64,000 bases of DNA from FEB-25 sp963726315. Its GTDB lineage: Bacteria > Chloroflexota > Anaerolineae > Anaerolineales > UBA4823. Below the pieces are notes generated by a model, which was not told the DNA's origin, ran no database searches, and was given only the letters and a program-made list of their open reading frames with translations. Below, piece after piece: positions 1 to 9,711 of this stretch (the first letter of the stretch is position 1; the number at the start of each line of letters is the position of its first letter). Position numbers and translations under genes: made by a program. The stretch lies in NCBI GenBank assembly GCA_963726315.1, contig CAVSBZ010000005.1, positions 62,001 to 126,000 of the forward strand. The letters run 5' to 3'.

Positions 1-814
1 CGGGCGGGGGTTCGACCCCCACATCCAGAGTCAGCACCCAGCCTGCAATGGCACCCCCCTCGGGGGTCAGGAATTCGACCAGCACACATTCGCGGTTGAA
101 CTCGTCGAAGCGCCGTTCGGCAGGCAGGAAGCGCACAATCGCCCCCGCCGGGATCTTCCCCACTGCGGTAAATTTCTCATAGCACCCGCCGCGCGCAAAC
201 ACATCCCGCTGGGTGAAGGCATTGATCGGGGTTGGGGTGAGGGTGGGCGTCAACGTGGGCTGCGGGGTAGGGGTGAGGGTGGGCGTCTGGGTCGGGGAGG
301 GGGTAAATGTGGCGGTGGCGGTGGAAGTGGCGGTGGCAGTTGGGGTTTTAGCCAGCACGTAAGCCGTGTATTTACCCTTGCCAAACGAGAACAAGACAGC
401 CAGGAGCAGGATCCCAAACAAAACGAAACCAGCCTTGATCCCCAACACTTTCAAGCGATAGCTGCGTAATTTTAGCTTCAGCTCTTTCACCCCCGGATCG
501 ATTGGAAAGCGCTTTGCCACTTCGGCACTCAGGCGGGCGGCTTCTGCCGGCCAGGCCGGATTTTTTTCATAAGCTACATTGGCGGCGTGTAAATCGTTAT
601 CGAATTTCTGATAAGTGCGCTGCTGGCGTTCGATCTCAGTCTGCAAACGGTCGAGGCTCTCGTCCACACCCTCCAGATTGCGGATTTGCGCCAGACTCTG
701 GCGGGCTTGCTTGTTGAGATACAGCCCTTCCTCAAGTGTGGCCGCGTGGTCAGCCTGGTTCTTCAACTGGCGGGTCTGCTCTTTAATGGTTCCACTACCC
801 GCGGCGTGATGGCT
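1..814 (-). CDS. C-terminal part of TPR/membrane/SH3-like protein, shifted frame, cut by window edge
   Basis: The minus strand stays open from about 814 to the window start with no stop, in a frame one base off from the upstream TPR gene. The translation begins with a charged helical stretch (ESLDRLQTEIERQQRTYQKF). A single hydrophobic segment follows near 365-440 (VLGIKAGFVLFGILLLAVLF), then a linker made of Thr-Pro repeats at about 225-350, then a small beta-rich domain with AGAIVRFLPAERRFDEF. This looks like an SH3-type extracytoplasmic domain. Read with 763-1764, the layout is cytoplasmic TPR and coiled region, one membrane pass, Thr-Pro spacer, outer SH3-like domain. An in-frame TAG at 815-817 stops this frame from extending further upstream, so the frame change lies between about 790 and 814. 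The 3' end is outside the window. Function is unknown. Confidence 0.7.
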
Positions 815-1764
815 CTAAAGCGCTCGATCAGGCGTTCGAAAGCCGGGTTTTCACCATATTCGACCACCAGCGCATCCAGGCTGGCCTTCGCCTGTGAGGC
901 GGCTTGCGGGTCAAGATCAGCCTGGTTCAAGGTGTCATAGATCGAGCGCAGGCTGTCTTTGACTTTACGAAGCTCCTGGGCGCGCTCGGAGTATTTTGGC
1001 ATGCCGGTGGCGCCAACTGCAGCCTGGATCCGTTCAATCGCATCGTCGATATTCCCCTGCCGGAAAAGGGTGAGCCCTTCTTCGTAGGCTTTTTCAGCGT
1101 CGATGTTTTCCTGCAGCTTTTGAGCAAAATCCTGGCCTTCCTGCCAGCGTTGAATGCCTAACTCATGCAGGGCATCCTGGGCGCTCTCCAACAACACCAG
1201 CGCGTCGGCGAAACGCCCCACCCGGGCTGCGGATTGGGCTTTGCCATAAGCGGAAGCCGCATCTGCCGGTAAGGCTACCACCGGGATGTATCCAGTACGC
1301 AGGTAGTTTTCAGCTTCAGTGCGGTGCTGGCGTGCCCTTTCCCAGTTCGGTTCAAGCTGCAAGATGCGGTCGAAGATCTGCACCGCTTCGGCATAACGGC
1401 CGCTATAGAAGAGTTTCTCCGCCATTTCCATCTGTGATTCAGCTGCCGGGTTGTGTTCTTGGGCAGGCTCCTGACGGGCAGAGAGCGACTCAGACTTAGC
1501 TCCCGCTGAGGGTGCGGAGTCGCCTTGACCGTTTGCCTTTTCGGCTGAGGCTGCGGATTCATTTTCTTGCTGCTGGATGCGCTGCATTAATTCTTTACGC
1601 TCCGCCTGAAGGCTGTTGCGCTGCTCGAGCGCCAGGGTTTGGTAATCGGGTGAGTTGACCAAATCTTCGATTTCGAGCAGCAAATGCCGCAGGTCAACCA
1701 CACTGGCGGATAAATTGGCTAGAAGCTCTTGATACTGCTTTTCTATTTCGTCAAATGAATTCAT
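763..1764 (-). CDS. TPR-containing protein, N-terminal part (frame-disrupted)
   Basis: The N-terminal 333 residues are helical and Glu/Gln-rich. A tetratricopeptide-like pair sits at about residues 105-150 (AEKLFYSGRYAEAVQIFDRI, then LEPNWERARQHR) and more TPR-like helices at about 170-280. The reading frame stops at 763 with KSRPAS. The neighbouring frame continues the same kind of helical protein into a membrane segment and SH3-like domain, so this is probably one longer gene with a one-base deletion near 795 (for example CGGG in place of CGGGG on the coding strand). It lies 33 bases after the stop of the dual kinase-like gene on the same strand, so the two are probably co-transcribed and may work together in signalling. 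TPRs imply a protein-binding role; no catalytic motif is visible. Confidence 0.7.
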   Translation of the reverse strand: MNSFDEIEKQYQELLANLSASVVDLRHLLLEIEDLVNSPDYQTLALEQRNSLQAERKELMQRIQQQENESAASAEKANGQGDSAPSAGAKSESLSARQEPAQEHNPAAESQMEMAEKLFYSGRYAEAVQIFDRILQLEPNWERARQHRTEAENYLRTGYIPVVALPADAASAYGKAQSAARVGRFADALVLLESAQDALHELGIQRWQEGQDFAQKLQENIDAEKAYEEGLTLFRQGNIDDAIERIQAAVGATGMPKYSERAQELRKVKDSLRSIYDTLNQADLDPQAASQAKASLDALVVEYGENPAFERLIERFRAITPRVVEPLKSRPAS

Positions 1765-1797
1765 ATTGTTTTAAACGTTGTTGTTCCTGAATGGTTC

Positions 1798-4700
1798 CTA
1801 ATCCTTCATTGTCCCTGGAAGCTGTTGATAGATGTCCAACAACGGTTGGCGGATATCGGAGACTTGAGTATATCCCTGGTTGAGGCTCTGTTCCAGGATG
1901 GTGCGGAGCTGGTTAGGCAGGCGTTCGTCGTCATACGTCCAGTTCACCGGGTAATGCGTGGAAGCTTTCTCGATATCCTCCGGACGGTTGGGTCCCAGCG
2001 GTAAACTGCCCTGGGCAGGCCGCCCGGTGAAAATATGGTGAAAGGCCCGCGCCCCCAGCTGAACCAGGTCGAACTGCTTCTCTGCATCTGACAGACCTTG
2101 CGGCTGGCGTTTGGCGATGTTCCAATCGATCATCGCGACCCCGTGAGCGTCAACGTCCCAATAATAATGCAGGATTTTATGATCGCGGTAGACAATATTA
2201 CGGTCATGAGCAAATTGGAGAATGTCACAAATCTGTAAGGACAGCACCAGGCTCTCTCGCAGGGGGAGGAACCAGCCGTGAGTGAAACTGGCATCACAAT
2301 AGCGCAGCAGGTTATGCTCCGGGTTGCGCCTCACTAATGCCAGATATGGCAGCCACCCGACAGTGAGCTGCCTGTCCATGGAAGCTAGGAAATTTTGGGC
2401 TTGTTCGACGCCGTAATGGATGACCTGCCCGCTTAGCTCTGCAGCTGAAGCATGGCTTTCGTCGCTGGGGAGCACCTGACCGTCCTCGAGCTTGATAAAT
2501 CCACACTCTACCATCGGCGTAACGCCAGGAACATCACGCAGCAGGGTGAGCACCTGGATCTCTTCGATGAATAAAGGCAGGGCATAATCCACTTGATCCG
2601 GTCGCATGACCTTGAAGGCAAACGAAAGCAGTGGCTTTCCTGGGGTGCGCAGATTTGCAGCAAACACACGGGCGGAAGAGCCACGCGCCTCGGGCATCCA
2701 GGTGTCCAACGGTTCTGCCAGGACCAGATCCTGGTTGGGGCCAAACCTGCCATCCACAACACCCGAGGTTATACTGGGTGCGGAATAACCGGCGTCATCT
2801 CTATCCAGGGTGAGTGGACGTGTATGTGGTAGAGACAAGATTTCGCGCGATTGGTACTCATTCATCCAGGGCAGCTCATGCATGATCTCTGGATACTCGA
2901 TCATCAGGTCCACTGACCGGCTGCCCCTGCGCAGACGCTTGAACGTCTCCAGGGTCCCATCCAGCCATTTCGATGGGCCTATGTGGTTGCGCAAGTTGCG
3001 TCCTGCCAGCTCGACTGAGGTCAAATAATCGTAGAAGGGTTCATCCTTACCAGCACCCTTTCGCACGCGCGCCAACCACTGCGGAGCTGCTCCAATCGCA
3101 TTCTCGGCGGTGAACAGCCGGGCGCGGTCAGGATCCCACACCAGGATCGAGCGCAACCCGCGGCGGGCGAGCTCGAAATCCTTGCGTTCCCAGGCGTTCA
3201 ACACCAGCTCAACCTGGGCTTTCGGCTGGGACATGGAATTTTCGAGCTTTTCACGTGTGCCGGGTAAAAGCTCTTCGATCGGACCGATCAGACTATCCAG
3301 CTCGGTATATCCAATACCGGAGTTCGGTGGGCAAGGTTCGATATCCTTCCACTTTTTAATAATTTCTTCGCGAACAGATGCAATCAGCTCGTCACCGGCT
3401 TGCCAATTAAATTCCTCCTGCTCCTGGCTGGTGGTATCCGTACCAATGGTTGCAAGGCGTAGGCGCTTTTCGCCTCTCCTGGTAATTTCGGACTGCAGGG
3501 TGTAATAAACACGGGCAAGCATGGTGTAAGGAGTTATGGCGTCTGGAGCAAGTCCCAGGCAGATTTTACGGACCTCCTGGCTGATATTCTCCCACCATTC
3601 AGGACGCGGCCCATCACCCAGGCGGGTGAATAATTCCCAGAGAGCGGCAGTCCAATCCTCAGCCACACCGGCTGCCAATGCGTTCGAGAATGCGGTCTGG
3701 GTCAGCTTGTCCGTATCCGCGGTTTGCCGAGCAACTTCAGCGATATTATTTAATACGGTCCATTTATCAGTAGCAGAGGAGAGCAGCCTGGTGGCATACT
3801 CGCAAACCTTTTGAAACTCCACCAAACGGTAGTCTGAAGCCATTTGAAAAGCGGCTTTAGAAATAAAGTTCATGGCGCTAAAATTATCCGGCAGCTCGCC
3901 ATGGGCAGCTAATTGAAGCTGCAGCTCTTTACATTGGGCGATTTGCTCAAGCTGCGGTCTGGAAAGCCCATACAAGTCAACTTCCTGCCGGCGCAGCTCT
4001 TGCAGACGAGCGGAATCATCCTCGTAGATAGATGCCAGCTTCTCCTTCAAGGGTAGGATGACCTGCTCATAAATATCGCTACTGGCTGAACTCCCAGGCC
4101 ACTCCAGGCTAGCAAACAAATCCGGATTGACTTCCAAGATAAAGCTGCCCAGCTCCTGAATAAACTGGTGAAAGTCATCCAATGACGAGTACTGGCGGTC
4201 CCTGGTAACGCTATCCCGGTCTAAAAATTGGGAGTTGCCCCAATCGATGACTGTCAGGCGGACAGAGGAGGGATCCCAATACAGATGGTCAGGCTTAACG
4301 TCGTTCCAGATCACGCCGGAGTGTGTGCCCTGTTCATTGCGGATTTCTGTGGAATGGATGGTCTCAAGGAGATCGAGGACTCCCAGCAGGATGCGGACTA
4401 ATAATGGCGCAGGAAATTCCTGAAGCTGAGACCATTGGTGGATAAAGAAGGCGGTTTCCAGGTCTGCAGGCAGACTGTTGATACTGGCTGGACCGAACCG
4501 GGTGACCTGGCTGAGTAACTTCAGGTCGAGTCCAGGTGCCTGCTCGATGATGATAAACGTATTTTCGCCAAGCGGATAATCTGGACCGCTTTGATCAATC
4601 AGGGCAGGGATACTTATGAACAGACCCTGACCAGGGAAGGCAGCTCTGGGCAGCCCGCGTAAAATGCTGCCTTCGGTCTTGATCTGGCTGGCCTGGCGAA

Positions 4701-4869
4701 GAGTGTCACTGAAGAATGAGCCTTTACGAGGCCGCTTCAGGATAGCAGGCTGATTATCGAGTATAGAATCAACCAGGTAGACTTCACCGGCATCGCCTTC
4801 CCCCAATTTCTTAACCAGGTTCCAGCTTCGCTGCTGCCCCTGGATGGTTTCATTGGTATTGGTTAGCAT
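1798..4869 (-). CDS. Protein with two divergent protein-kinase-like domains
   Basis: This 1023-residue protein has a kinase-like domain at each end. In the N-terminal domain the glycine loop is LGEGDAGEVYLV (residues 22-33), the likely ATP lysine is K45 in AILKRPRKG, the catalytic loop is IWNDVKPDHLYW (about 187) and the metal motif is IDWGN (about 208). In the C-terminal domain the catalytic loop is VYRDHKILHYYW (about 890) and the metal motif is MIDWNIAK (about 913). Both keep the catalytic Asp and the Lys two residues on, but have His where Ser/Thr kinases usually have Asn, and DW in place of DFG. The roughly 450 residues between them are helical and show no recognised domain. The start MLTNTNETIQGQQ is the only good one. 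It is the first gene of a pair with the TPR protein. It is probably a Ser/Thr kinase or pseudokinase; activity is uncertain. Confidence 0.75.
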   Translation of the reverse strand: MLTNTNETIQGQQRSWNLVKKLGEGDAGEVYLVDSILDNQPAILKRPRKGSFFSDTLRQASQIKTEGSILRGLPRAAFPGQGLFISIPALIDQSGPDYPLGENTFIIIEQAPGLDLKLLSQVTRFGPASINSLPADLETAFFIHQWSQLQEFPAPLLVRILLGVLDLLETIHSTEIRNEQGTHSGVIWNDVKPDHLYWDPSSVRLTVIDWGNSQFLDRDSVTRDRQYSSLDDFHQFIQELGSFILEVNPDLFASLEWPGSSASSDIYEQVILPLKEKLASIYEDDSARLQELRRQEVDLYGLSRPQLEQIAQCKELQLQLAAHGELPDNFSAMNFISKAAFQMASDYRLVEFQKVCEYATRLLSSATDKWTVLNNIAEVARQTADTDKLTQTAFSNALAAGVAEDWTAALWELFTRLGDGPRPEWWENISQEVRKICLGLAPDAITPYTMLARVYYTLQSEITRRGEKRLRLATIGTDTTSQEQEEFNWQAGDELIASVREEIIKKWKDIEPCPPNSGIGYTELDSLIGPIEELLPGTREKLENSMSQPKAQVELVLNAWERKDFELARRGLRSILVWDPDRARLFTAENAIGAAPQWLARVRKGAGKDEPFYDYLTSVELAGRNLRNHIGPSKWLDGTLETFKRLRRGSRSVDLMIEYPEIMHELPWMNEYQSREILSLPHTRPLTLDRDDAGYSAPSITSGVVDGRFGPNQDLVLAEPLDTWMPEARGSSARVFAANLRTPGKPLLSFAFKVMRPDQVDYALPLFIEEIQVLTLLRDVPGVTPMVECGFIKLEDGQVLPSDESHASAAELSGQVIHYGVEQAQNFLASMDRQLTVGWLPYLALVRRNPEHNLLRYCDASFTHGWFLPLRESLVLSLQICDILQFAHDRNIVYRDHKILHYYWDVDAHGVAMIDWNIAKRQPQGLSDAEKQFDLVQLGARAFHHIFTGRPAQGSLPLGPNRPEDIEKASTHYPVNWTYDDERLPNQLRTILEQSLNQGYTQVSDIRQPLLDIYQQLPGTMKD

Positions 4870-5104
4870 TTTCCTTCAAATTGACCGGGAATGGACATAC
4901 ATCCGCACCCCGGTACTCATACTATCAAATAATATGTAACAAAATAAACAAGAGATAAGCTCCGGAATTATAAGCGAAAACCAGGGGGAGATGAAAAGAA
5001 GCGATTAGCAATTCGAATTTTGCTAAGACCAGTGAGCGGGCAATACCATCGTTATCTTGAAATGGGAAGATTGTCCTTCGTGGAATTCTATAAGAAGTGA
5101 TGAT

Positions 5105-6811
5105 TCAACCAGGGTTCGCCTGGATATCGGAGGATTGTGAAGCGCTCTCGCTTACCAACACCCGGCGAAGGTGTTTGCCAACCATCGTCTTGGGTAATGA
5201 AGCCCGGAACTCAATGTAGCGCGGCACTTTATAACCGGACAATTTCTCTTTGCAGAAATTCCGAAGCGAATCGATTTCCAGCTGCTCACCGGGCTTGAGA
5301 ACAATCCAGGCTTTTACTGCCTCGCTCTGCTGCTCATCAGGCACACCACCGACACAAACTTCTTGCACCGCTGGATGTTTTGCGATCACTTCCTCCACCT
5401 CGCGTGGCCAGACTTGAAAGCCGCTCGGTTTGATCACATCCTTTTTCCGATCGATCAAGAACAAGTAGCCGTCCTGGTCGAGGTACCCGATATCACCGGT
5501 AAAGACCCAGCCATCACGGATCATGGCGGCAGTTTCTTCCGGGCGTTTCCAATAGCCTTCCATAATCTGGGGAGCGCGGATGACAATTTCTCCGGGCGTA
5601 TTAGCGGGTAGGTTTTCCAAGCCTGTCTCCATATCAACAATGCGCAGTTCTACATCTGGTAGGGGCAGGCCGGTAGAGCCTTCTTTATACTCCCCATGAA
5701 CCGGACAGACTACCGCGGCAAGGATGGTCTCCGTCATGGCATAGGCATCCAACAGGCGACCGTTGGTCAGCTTTTCAAAACGATCTTTTGTTTCCTTCAA
5801 GAGGGGTGTTGCGGCTGAGTAACACACTTTCATTGATTTAAAATCCACCTTGCCCGAAATGACATCGGGATGATTGATGAGGGCATTAAAGAGTGTGGGA
5901 ACGCCGTGAAGGACCGCAGGGCGCTCTTTACGCAGCGTAGCTACCAGGTCATTGATATCACGCGGATTGGGAATGATTACCATCGGCCAGCGCGCCAATA
6001 ATGCGGAGTTCAAGGCCATATTGCCGTACACGTGGAACATCGGCATCACCAAAGTAAGACGGTCGTCCCAGTCTGTGAGCACGGTGCGAGCGTAGGCATG
6101 TAACTGAATGCCCGAGATCAATAATGAACGATGGGTCGCCAAAACGGCTTTCGGTTGGCCGGTGGTGCCACCGCTGAAGAGCAGGATGGCAGGGTCGGAG
6201 GGTTTTACCTGCACAGGCGGGCGACCCGCGCCTTTGAAACGCCGCATCAGGTCGGTGAAGGCTTGATCTCCTTCAAGCATATTGATGCGATAGCCATCTT
6301 TCTTTTCTTTGATCAGGGTGAAGAGGAAACGGGATAAAGGTGGTAGATAATCTTTAATGTTGACGGCGATGACACGTTTCACCAATGTGCGTGGTTGAAC
6401 GGCTTTCACTTTTTCATAGAACGGGTTGAGCACCACTACGGTTTCGGCCTCGCATTCATTCAGTGCATGTTCCAGCTCCCATTCAGTGTAGGTGGAGTTT
6501 ATCGGGCAAAAGATCGTACCCGCCTTCCATGCGCCGAGCTGCGCAATGACTGCCTGGGGTGAATTGGGCAGGAGGGCTGCCACTCGTTCACCCGATGCCA
6601 CACCTAAGTCCAATAAAGCAGCTGCAAAATCGTTGGAGAATCCATCGACCTGGTCGACGCTAAGGTGTAGCCCTTTAAATATCAACATCAGGTGATCGGG
6701 CCTCTGCCCAACCGTATCCGCCAGAATATCAAGCAAAGTGCGATTTGGATAAGGCTCCAAGGTGTGGGGCAGCAAGGGGTCATAACTTTTTAACCAAGGT
6801 CGATCTTCCAT
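5105..6811 (-). CDS. fadD: Acyl-CoA synthetase / AMP-dependent ligase
   Basis: This is a 568-residue member of the adenylate-forming (ANL) superfamily. It probably activates a fatty or related carboxylic acid to its acyl-CoA through an acyl-AMP intermediate. The phosphate-binding loop is LLFSGGTTGQPKAV (about residue 210), followed by YAMTE, the ATP-binding GWVFTGDIGYLDQDGYL and the hinge/lysine region DRKKDVIKPSGFQVWPREVE, ending with the PKTMVGKHLRR segment that carries the adenylation lysine (K in VGK). An upstream ATG at 6862 is possible, but MEDRPWLKSYDPLLP at 6811 matches the usual start of long-chain ligases. There is a 235-base gap to the kinase gene. No other beta-oxidation gene is present in the window, so the physiological substrate cannot be named. 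The fadD symbol is by family only. Confidence 0.85.
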   Translation of the reverse strand: MEDRPWLKSYDPLLPHTLEPYPNRTLLDILADTVGQRPDHLMLIFKGLHLSVDQVDGFSNDFAAALLDLGVASGERVAALLPNSPQAVIAQLGAWKAGTIFCPINSTYTEWELEHALNECEAETVVVLNPFYEKVKAVQPRTLVKRVIAVNIKDYLPPLSRFLFTLIKEKKDGYRINMLEGDQAFTDLMRRFKGAGRPPVQVKPSDPAILLFSGGTTGQPKAVLATHRSLLISGIQLHAYARTVLTDWDDRLTLVMPMFHVYGNMALNSALLARWPMVIIPNPRDINDLVATLRKERPAVLHGVPTLFNALINHPDVISGKVDFKSMKVCYSAATPLLKETKDRFEKLTNGRLLDAYAMTETILAAVVCPVHGEYKEGSTGLPLPDVELRIVDMETGLENLPANTPGEIVIRAPQIMEGYWKRPEETAAMIRDGWVFTGDIGYLDQDGYLFLIDRKKDVIKPSGFQVWPREVEEVIAKHPAVQEVCVGGVPDEQQSEAVKAWIVLKPGEQLEIDSLRNFCKEKLSGYKVPRYIEFRASLPKTMVGKHLRRVLVSESASQSSDIQANPG

Positions 6812-6899
6812 ACAAGCATTCCTCAAGTAATGAATTTTCTTCGCGGCACATTTATCATACATGAAAACACCAAAATAAACAACGAAGAGGTTTATTTGA

Positions 6900-7020
6900 C
6901 TATTCTCATTTAGTGATTAGTTATTAGTGATAAGTAATTAGGTATTAGTGGTTAGCTAATAGTTAATAAAGATTAACCAAGTACCAAGAGCCAAGAGTTG
7001 AGAGCAAAAAGCTAAGGGCT
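6900..7020. repeat. Degenerate short-repeat intergenic stretch
   Basis: The 384-base gap 6863-7246 has no credible gene. Its first part consists of loosely repeated TTAGTGATTAG / TTATTAGTGATAAG units, followed by AGAGCCAAGAGTTGAGAG-type units. It looks like decayed simple repeat. Confidence 0.55.
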
Positions 7021-7080
7021 AAGAGACGTGAGTGCAGCGATGGGGTGATATGGGAAAACAGACTTGAGCATGGAATAAAG

Positions 7081-7089
7081 TGATATAAT
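7081..7089 (+). promoter_or_regulatory. Extended -10 promoter candidate
   Basis: TGATATAAT is a perfect extended -10 (TGN-TATAAT) about 160 bases before the RibD-like reductase gene. No -35 with good spacing is visible; the nearest TTGAGC is only 14 bases upstream. Confidence 0.4.
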
Positions 7090-7246
7090 GACAATCTGGA
7101 TACAAATTATCGCCATTTATTATTGATAGGTGATAATATGGGTTACTGGAAAGGGTGGTATGTGAAGGTGAGTCGAAGAGCTACACGAATAATTCAACTG
7201 AACAAAAACGATGCTTTAGGGATGCAGTCGATGTGAGTGAGAAATC

Positions 7247-7810
7247 ATGAGAAAAATCATTGCATCTGAATTTATTACATTGGATGGCATCATGGAGGAC
7301 CCGGGTGGAGCGGAAAAATTCGAGCGGGGCGGCTGGGCATTCCAATTCGAACGAGGACCCGAGGGTGATAAATTCAAGCTGGACGAGGTGATGGACTCCG
7401 AGGCACTGCTTTTGGGACGAGTGACCTATGAGGGATTTGCTTCTGCATGGCCATCTCGGACAGGCGAATTTGCTGACAAAATGAATGGCATGGCGAAATA
7501 CGTAGTTTCAACCACTCTGCAGGAGCCTACATGGAACAACACAAGAGTGATCAAACAGAATATTGCTGAGGAAGTAGCCAGGCTTAAATCCATACCGGGT
7601 GCGGATATCCTGATTGCCGGGAGCGGCAAGCTGGTGAATACGTTGATGCAACACGACCTGATTGATGAATACAGGCTGATGGTTTATCCGGTGATCCTGG
7701 GAACGGGTAAGCGCCTGTTCAACCAAACAAGTGATCAGCGTGCACTGAAGTTGGTCGAGGTAAATGCTGTAGGTGCAGGGATACTGATCCTCACCTACCA
7801 TCCAGCATAA
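7247..7810 (+). CDS. Dihydrofolate reductase family protein (RibD C-terminal domain-like)
   Basis: This 187-residue single-domain protein belongs to the RibD C-terminal / YyaP-YwjB group. It opens with the family start MRKIIASEFITLDGIMEDPG, has DSEALLLGRVTYEGFA (about residues 43-60), then KYVVSTTL, ADILIAGSGKLVNTLMQHDL and the C-terminal RLMVYPVILGTGKRLF. These are the usual NADPH-binding and fold-defining segments. Stand-alone members are predicted NADPH-dependent reductases, but their substrates are mostly unknown and none is suggested by context. It is not a classical folA, as the overall motif pattern is RibD-like. The next gene, a hydrolase, follows 72 bases later on the same strand. 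Confidence 0.85.
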   Translation: MRKIIASEFITLDGIMEDPGGAEKFERGGWAFQFERGPEGDKFKLDEVMDSEALLLGRVTYEGFASAWPSRTGEFADKMNGMAKYVVSTTLQEPTWNNTRVIKQNIAEEVARLKSIPGADILIAGSGKLVNTLMQHDLIDEYRLMVYPVILGTGKRLFNQTSDQRALKLVEVNAVGAGILILTYHPA

Positions 7811-7882
7811 AAGCAGGAAATATTAGCTGGAAAATAAAGGAAACGAATTAAAAGTAAAGTTTACCTTGAATTGGAGGAATAT

Positions 7883-8683
7883 ATGGAAAGGGTAATTTCT
7901 AGAGATGGAACAAAGATCGCCTATGAAACGAAAGGTTCGGGGAAGGCAGTCATCCTGGTGGACGGTGCAATTTGCTATCGGAAATTCGGTCCTATGGAGC
8001 ATCTTTCAGACTTGCTTGCGCCATATTTCAAAGTATACATTTACGACCGGCGCGGGCGAGGTGAGAGCACCAATTCCAAGCCGTACACAATCCTACGCGA
8101 AGTTGAAGACCTGGAGGCGCTTATCCAGGCAGCGGGAGGCTCTGCCTATCTGTATGGAATTTCATCAGGTGCCTGCCTTGCGTTGGAGACGGCGATCTCG
8201 CTGACCGATAAAGTGAGCAAACTGGCGTTATACGAAGCCCCGTACAGCTCAGCAATAAACTCCATACCGGAGTGGAAGGAATACCGTTGCAAGCTCTCGG
8301 AACTGATAAGCATGCATCAAAATGGAAATGCCGTTGCGCATTTCATGCAGTTCGTGGGTACTCCAGCTGACCAGGTCAACGGAATGCGCCAGGCGCCGGT
8401 GTGGCCGATGTTTGAAGCAGTGGCGCCAACGCTTATCTATGATGCGTTAGTCATCGGTGAAGAGCGGACAGCACCACTGGAACGTGCAACCAATGTGAGG
8501 GTGCCTACGCTCGTTATGGATGGAGGGGCGAATCCCGAGTCCAGACCATTTATGCATCCCACCGCTATTTCACTGGCGAAAGCGATACCCAACGCTCAAC
8601 AACGGACGATTGAAGGTCAGACGCACGATGTAAATACCGAAGTGCTCGCCCCAGTGCTGGTGGAGTTTTTCAGCCAACCGTGA
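7883..8683 (+). CDS. Alpha/beta hydrolase
   Basis: This 266-residue alpha/beta-hydrolase fold protein has the oxyanion-region start GKAVILVDGAICYRKFGPME, the strand/turn YIYDRRGRGES, the nucleophile elbow LYGISSGACLALE (Gly-Ile-Ser-Ser-Gly, Ser at about 99), a likely acid in VPTLVMDGGANPES and the catalytic His near the end in EGQTHDVN. The ATG at 7883 is chosen over the TTG at 7871 because GGAGG ends five bases before it. Substrate is unknown; the family covers esterases, lactonases and haloperoxidase-like enzymes. It may be co-transcribed with the reductase upstream. Confidence 0.85.
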   Translation: MERVISRDGTKIAYETKGSGKAVILVDGAICYRKFGPMEHLSDLLAPYFKVYIYDRRGRGESTNSKPYTILREVEDLEALIQAAGGSAYLYGISSGACLALETAISLTDKVSKLALYEAPYSSAINSIPEWKEYRCKLSELISMHQNGNAVAHFMQFVGTPADQVNGMRQAPVWPMFEAVAPTLIYDALVIGEERTAPLERATNVRVPTLVMDGGANPESRPFMHPTAISLAKAIPNAQQRTIEGQTHDVNTEVLAPVLVEFFSQP

Positions 8684-8821
8684 AAATTTCAGGCAAACTA
8701 CAAAGTGGGGTATTTTCCATATGATTTCGACGGAGGTGATAAGATTTTGATTTCCTGATCAACGATCGTTGCTAGTCAGAACAACAGATAATATATTACC
8801 GGGAAAATAGGGAGGAGAATT

Positions 8822-9391
8822 ATGACTTTACAAGCATATCTCGATAACGTTCAAACGCGGACCGGGAAAACACCGGAAGATTTCAAGTTATTGGCGGAAC
8901 AAAAAGGGCTGCTCAAAGAAGGGGTAAAGACAGGTGAGATTGTCGAATGGCTAAAAAAGGATTTCGGCCTGGGTCACGGACATGCGATGGCGATCGTACT
9001 CACTTTACAAAATGCCACCCAGCCCCAACAAAATGAGGACGAGAAAGTAGATAGGCTGTTCAAGGGTGAAAAAGCACGCTGGCGGAAAGTCTACGACGAG
9101 CTGATATCGAGGATCAACGAATTTGGGAATGGTTTTTCTGTTGATCCTACCAACATGTATATCAGCCTGCTGCGCCAGGGGAAAAAATTTGGTATTGTGC
9201 AAATTACAACTGACCGGCTTGATATTGGGGTCAAGCTCAAAGGCAGGAATCCGACAGACCGTTTCGAAGCTGCAGGTACATGGAACCCCATGGTCACGCA
9301 CCGGGTGAGTATCAATGCCCCGGCGCAAATCGACGCTGAAGTGATGAGCTGGCTGAAGAAAGCGTTCGAAGCGGCGATACCCGGACATTGA
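8822..9391 (+). CDS. DUF4287/DUF5655 domain protein
   Basis: This 189-residue cytoplasmic protein has two parts. The first (about 1-65) has the DUF4287 pattern YLDNVQTRTGKTPEDF followed by WLKKDFGLGHGHAMAIV. The second (about 80-185) looks like DUF5655, with YISLLRQGKKFGIVQ and a C-terminal strand-helix MSWLKKAFEAA. A clear ribosome site (GGAGG, about six bases) precedes the ATG. The role of both families is unknown, though they are often fused as here. It stands alone between the hydrolase and a convergent membrane gene. Confidence 0.8.
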   Translation: MTLQAYLDNVQTRTGKTPEDFKLLAEQKGLLKEGVKTGEIVEWLKKDFGLGHGHAMAIVLTLQNATQPQQNEDEKVDRLFKGEKARWRKVYDELISRINEFGNGFSVDPTNMYISLLRQGKKFGIVQITTDRLDIGVKLKGRNPTDRFEAAGTWNPMVTHRVSINAPAQIDAEVMSWLKKAFEAAIPGH

Positions 9392-9564
9392 AAGCGGACA
9401 GCAATTCGATTACATATCGATGATACGGTCATTATAAAATATAGAACACGAACAGTAAATTACTTGAGCAAAAAAACTCAGCGATTTTCTTCCAGACACG
9501 TTGCTAGAAGCTTCACGTGGATAAACAGAAATTTGCTAGATGTAAAAATCCCCCAAACCAAAAT

Positions 9565-9594
9565 GAGGCTGACCAAAGTAAATTGGCCAGCCTC
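9565..9594 (-). terminator. Hairpin terminator candidate after the multipass protein gene
   Basis: GAGGCTG at 9565-9571 pairs with CAGCCTC at 9588-9594. On the minus strand the stem is followed by ATTTTGGTTT, a weak U-rich tail, 118 bases past the stop at 9712. The rest of the 320-base gap 9392-9711 holds nothing recognised. Confidence 0.5.
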
Positions 9595-9711
9595 AAATGT
9601 TTGGTCTACTTATTTATAACCTGCCCCGCACTTAAATTCGGGTCCGGGTACAGGGTGAGCCAAGCAGCTGTAAATAAGTTCTTACTACGAAAAACCTGTC
9701 GAACTGGAGAC

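Noticed and set aside
225..350. Short tandem repeats that could suggest a repeat array
   Set aside because: They code for a Thr-Pro linker in an open frame between a membrane segment and an SH3-like domain.
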